Assembly: GCF_000004075.3 (NCBI RefSeq)
Contig: NC_026656.2
Span: 12,462,001 to 12,526,000 of the forward strand
Direction of reading: 5' to 3'
From: Cucumis sativus
Lineage: Eukaryota; Streptophyta; Magnoliopsida; Cucurbitales; Cucurbitaceae
DNA: 64,000 nt
Shown here: one piece after another, positions 63,995 through 64,000 of the stretch
Position numbering within the stretch: the first letter of the stretch is position 1
Layout of the letters: every line of letters starts with the position of its first letter
Translations under genes and position numbers: made by a program
Notes under the pieces: model-generated
The model's input: the letters and a program-made list of their open reading frames with translations, nothing else
Database searches by the model: none
Told to the model about the DNA's origin: nothing

Positions 63995-64000
63995 GTAAGT

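Noticed and set aside
1..64000. CRISPR arrays, bacterial operons, phage or integrated virus genes
   Set aside because: No regular spacer-repeat array, no bacterial gene organisation, and no viral replicase, capsid or integrase domain was recognised; the window is plainly plant nuclear DNA.

Overview
This is nuclear DNA from a flowering plant. Coding sequence is split by GT-AG introns, intergenic DNA is very AT-rich (about 70% or more by eye), and microsatellites and MITE-like repeats are abundant. The genes are typical of eudicots. The repeat family built around TCTATCANNGATAGA resembles repeats I associate with cucumber and melon, so a cucurbit is my best guess, but that is an inference.

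Layout. 1-4528 (-): ten exons of a Sec14/CRAL-TRIO phosphatidylinositol-transfer protein (SFH type), cut by the left edge before its C-terminus. About 4.9-22.2 kb: a long gene-poor stretch with a MITE and a tRNA-derived SINE-like copy. 22.2-23.2 kb (+): a group-S1 bZIP transcription factor with its long leader, which carries the conserved 42-codon sucrose-control uORF among several overlapping uORFs. 23.2-35.9 kb: gene-poor. 35.9-37.3 kb (-): a decayed PPR-DYW RNA-editing-factor pseudogene, followed by a CACTA-like transposon end and LTR-like debris. 40.5-43.3 kb (+): an intact nine-exon DnaJ (J-domain plus DnaJ-X) gene. 43.5-53.1 kb: gene-poor, with a short hairpin and MITE remnants. 53.1-54.5 kb (+): a three-exon gene for a 90-residue secreted precursor that ends in a CIF-type tyrosine-sulfated peptide, nearest to the CIF3/CIF4 type. 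55.7-56.8 kb (+): two tandem U1 snRNA genes, each with a plant USE and TATA box. 56.8-62.8 kb: gene-poor, with tandem and palindromic repeats. 62.8-64.0 kb (+): the TC-rich leader, a probable leader intron and the first coding exon of a conserved plant gene beginning MGSACC, cut by the right edge.

The genes do not form a pathway; this is ordinary plant gene spacing. The most informative items are the CIF-type peptide gene, the uORF-controlled bZIP, the pair of diverged U1 genes and the PPR-DYW pseudogene. I saw no sign of a wholly new system. All exon boundaries were read by eye from splice consensus, reading-frame continuity and family similarity recalled from memory; no alignment was run.
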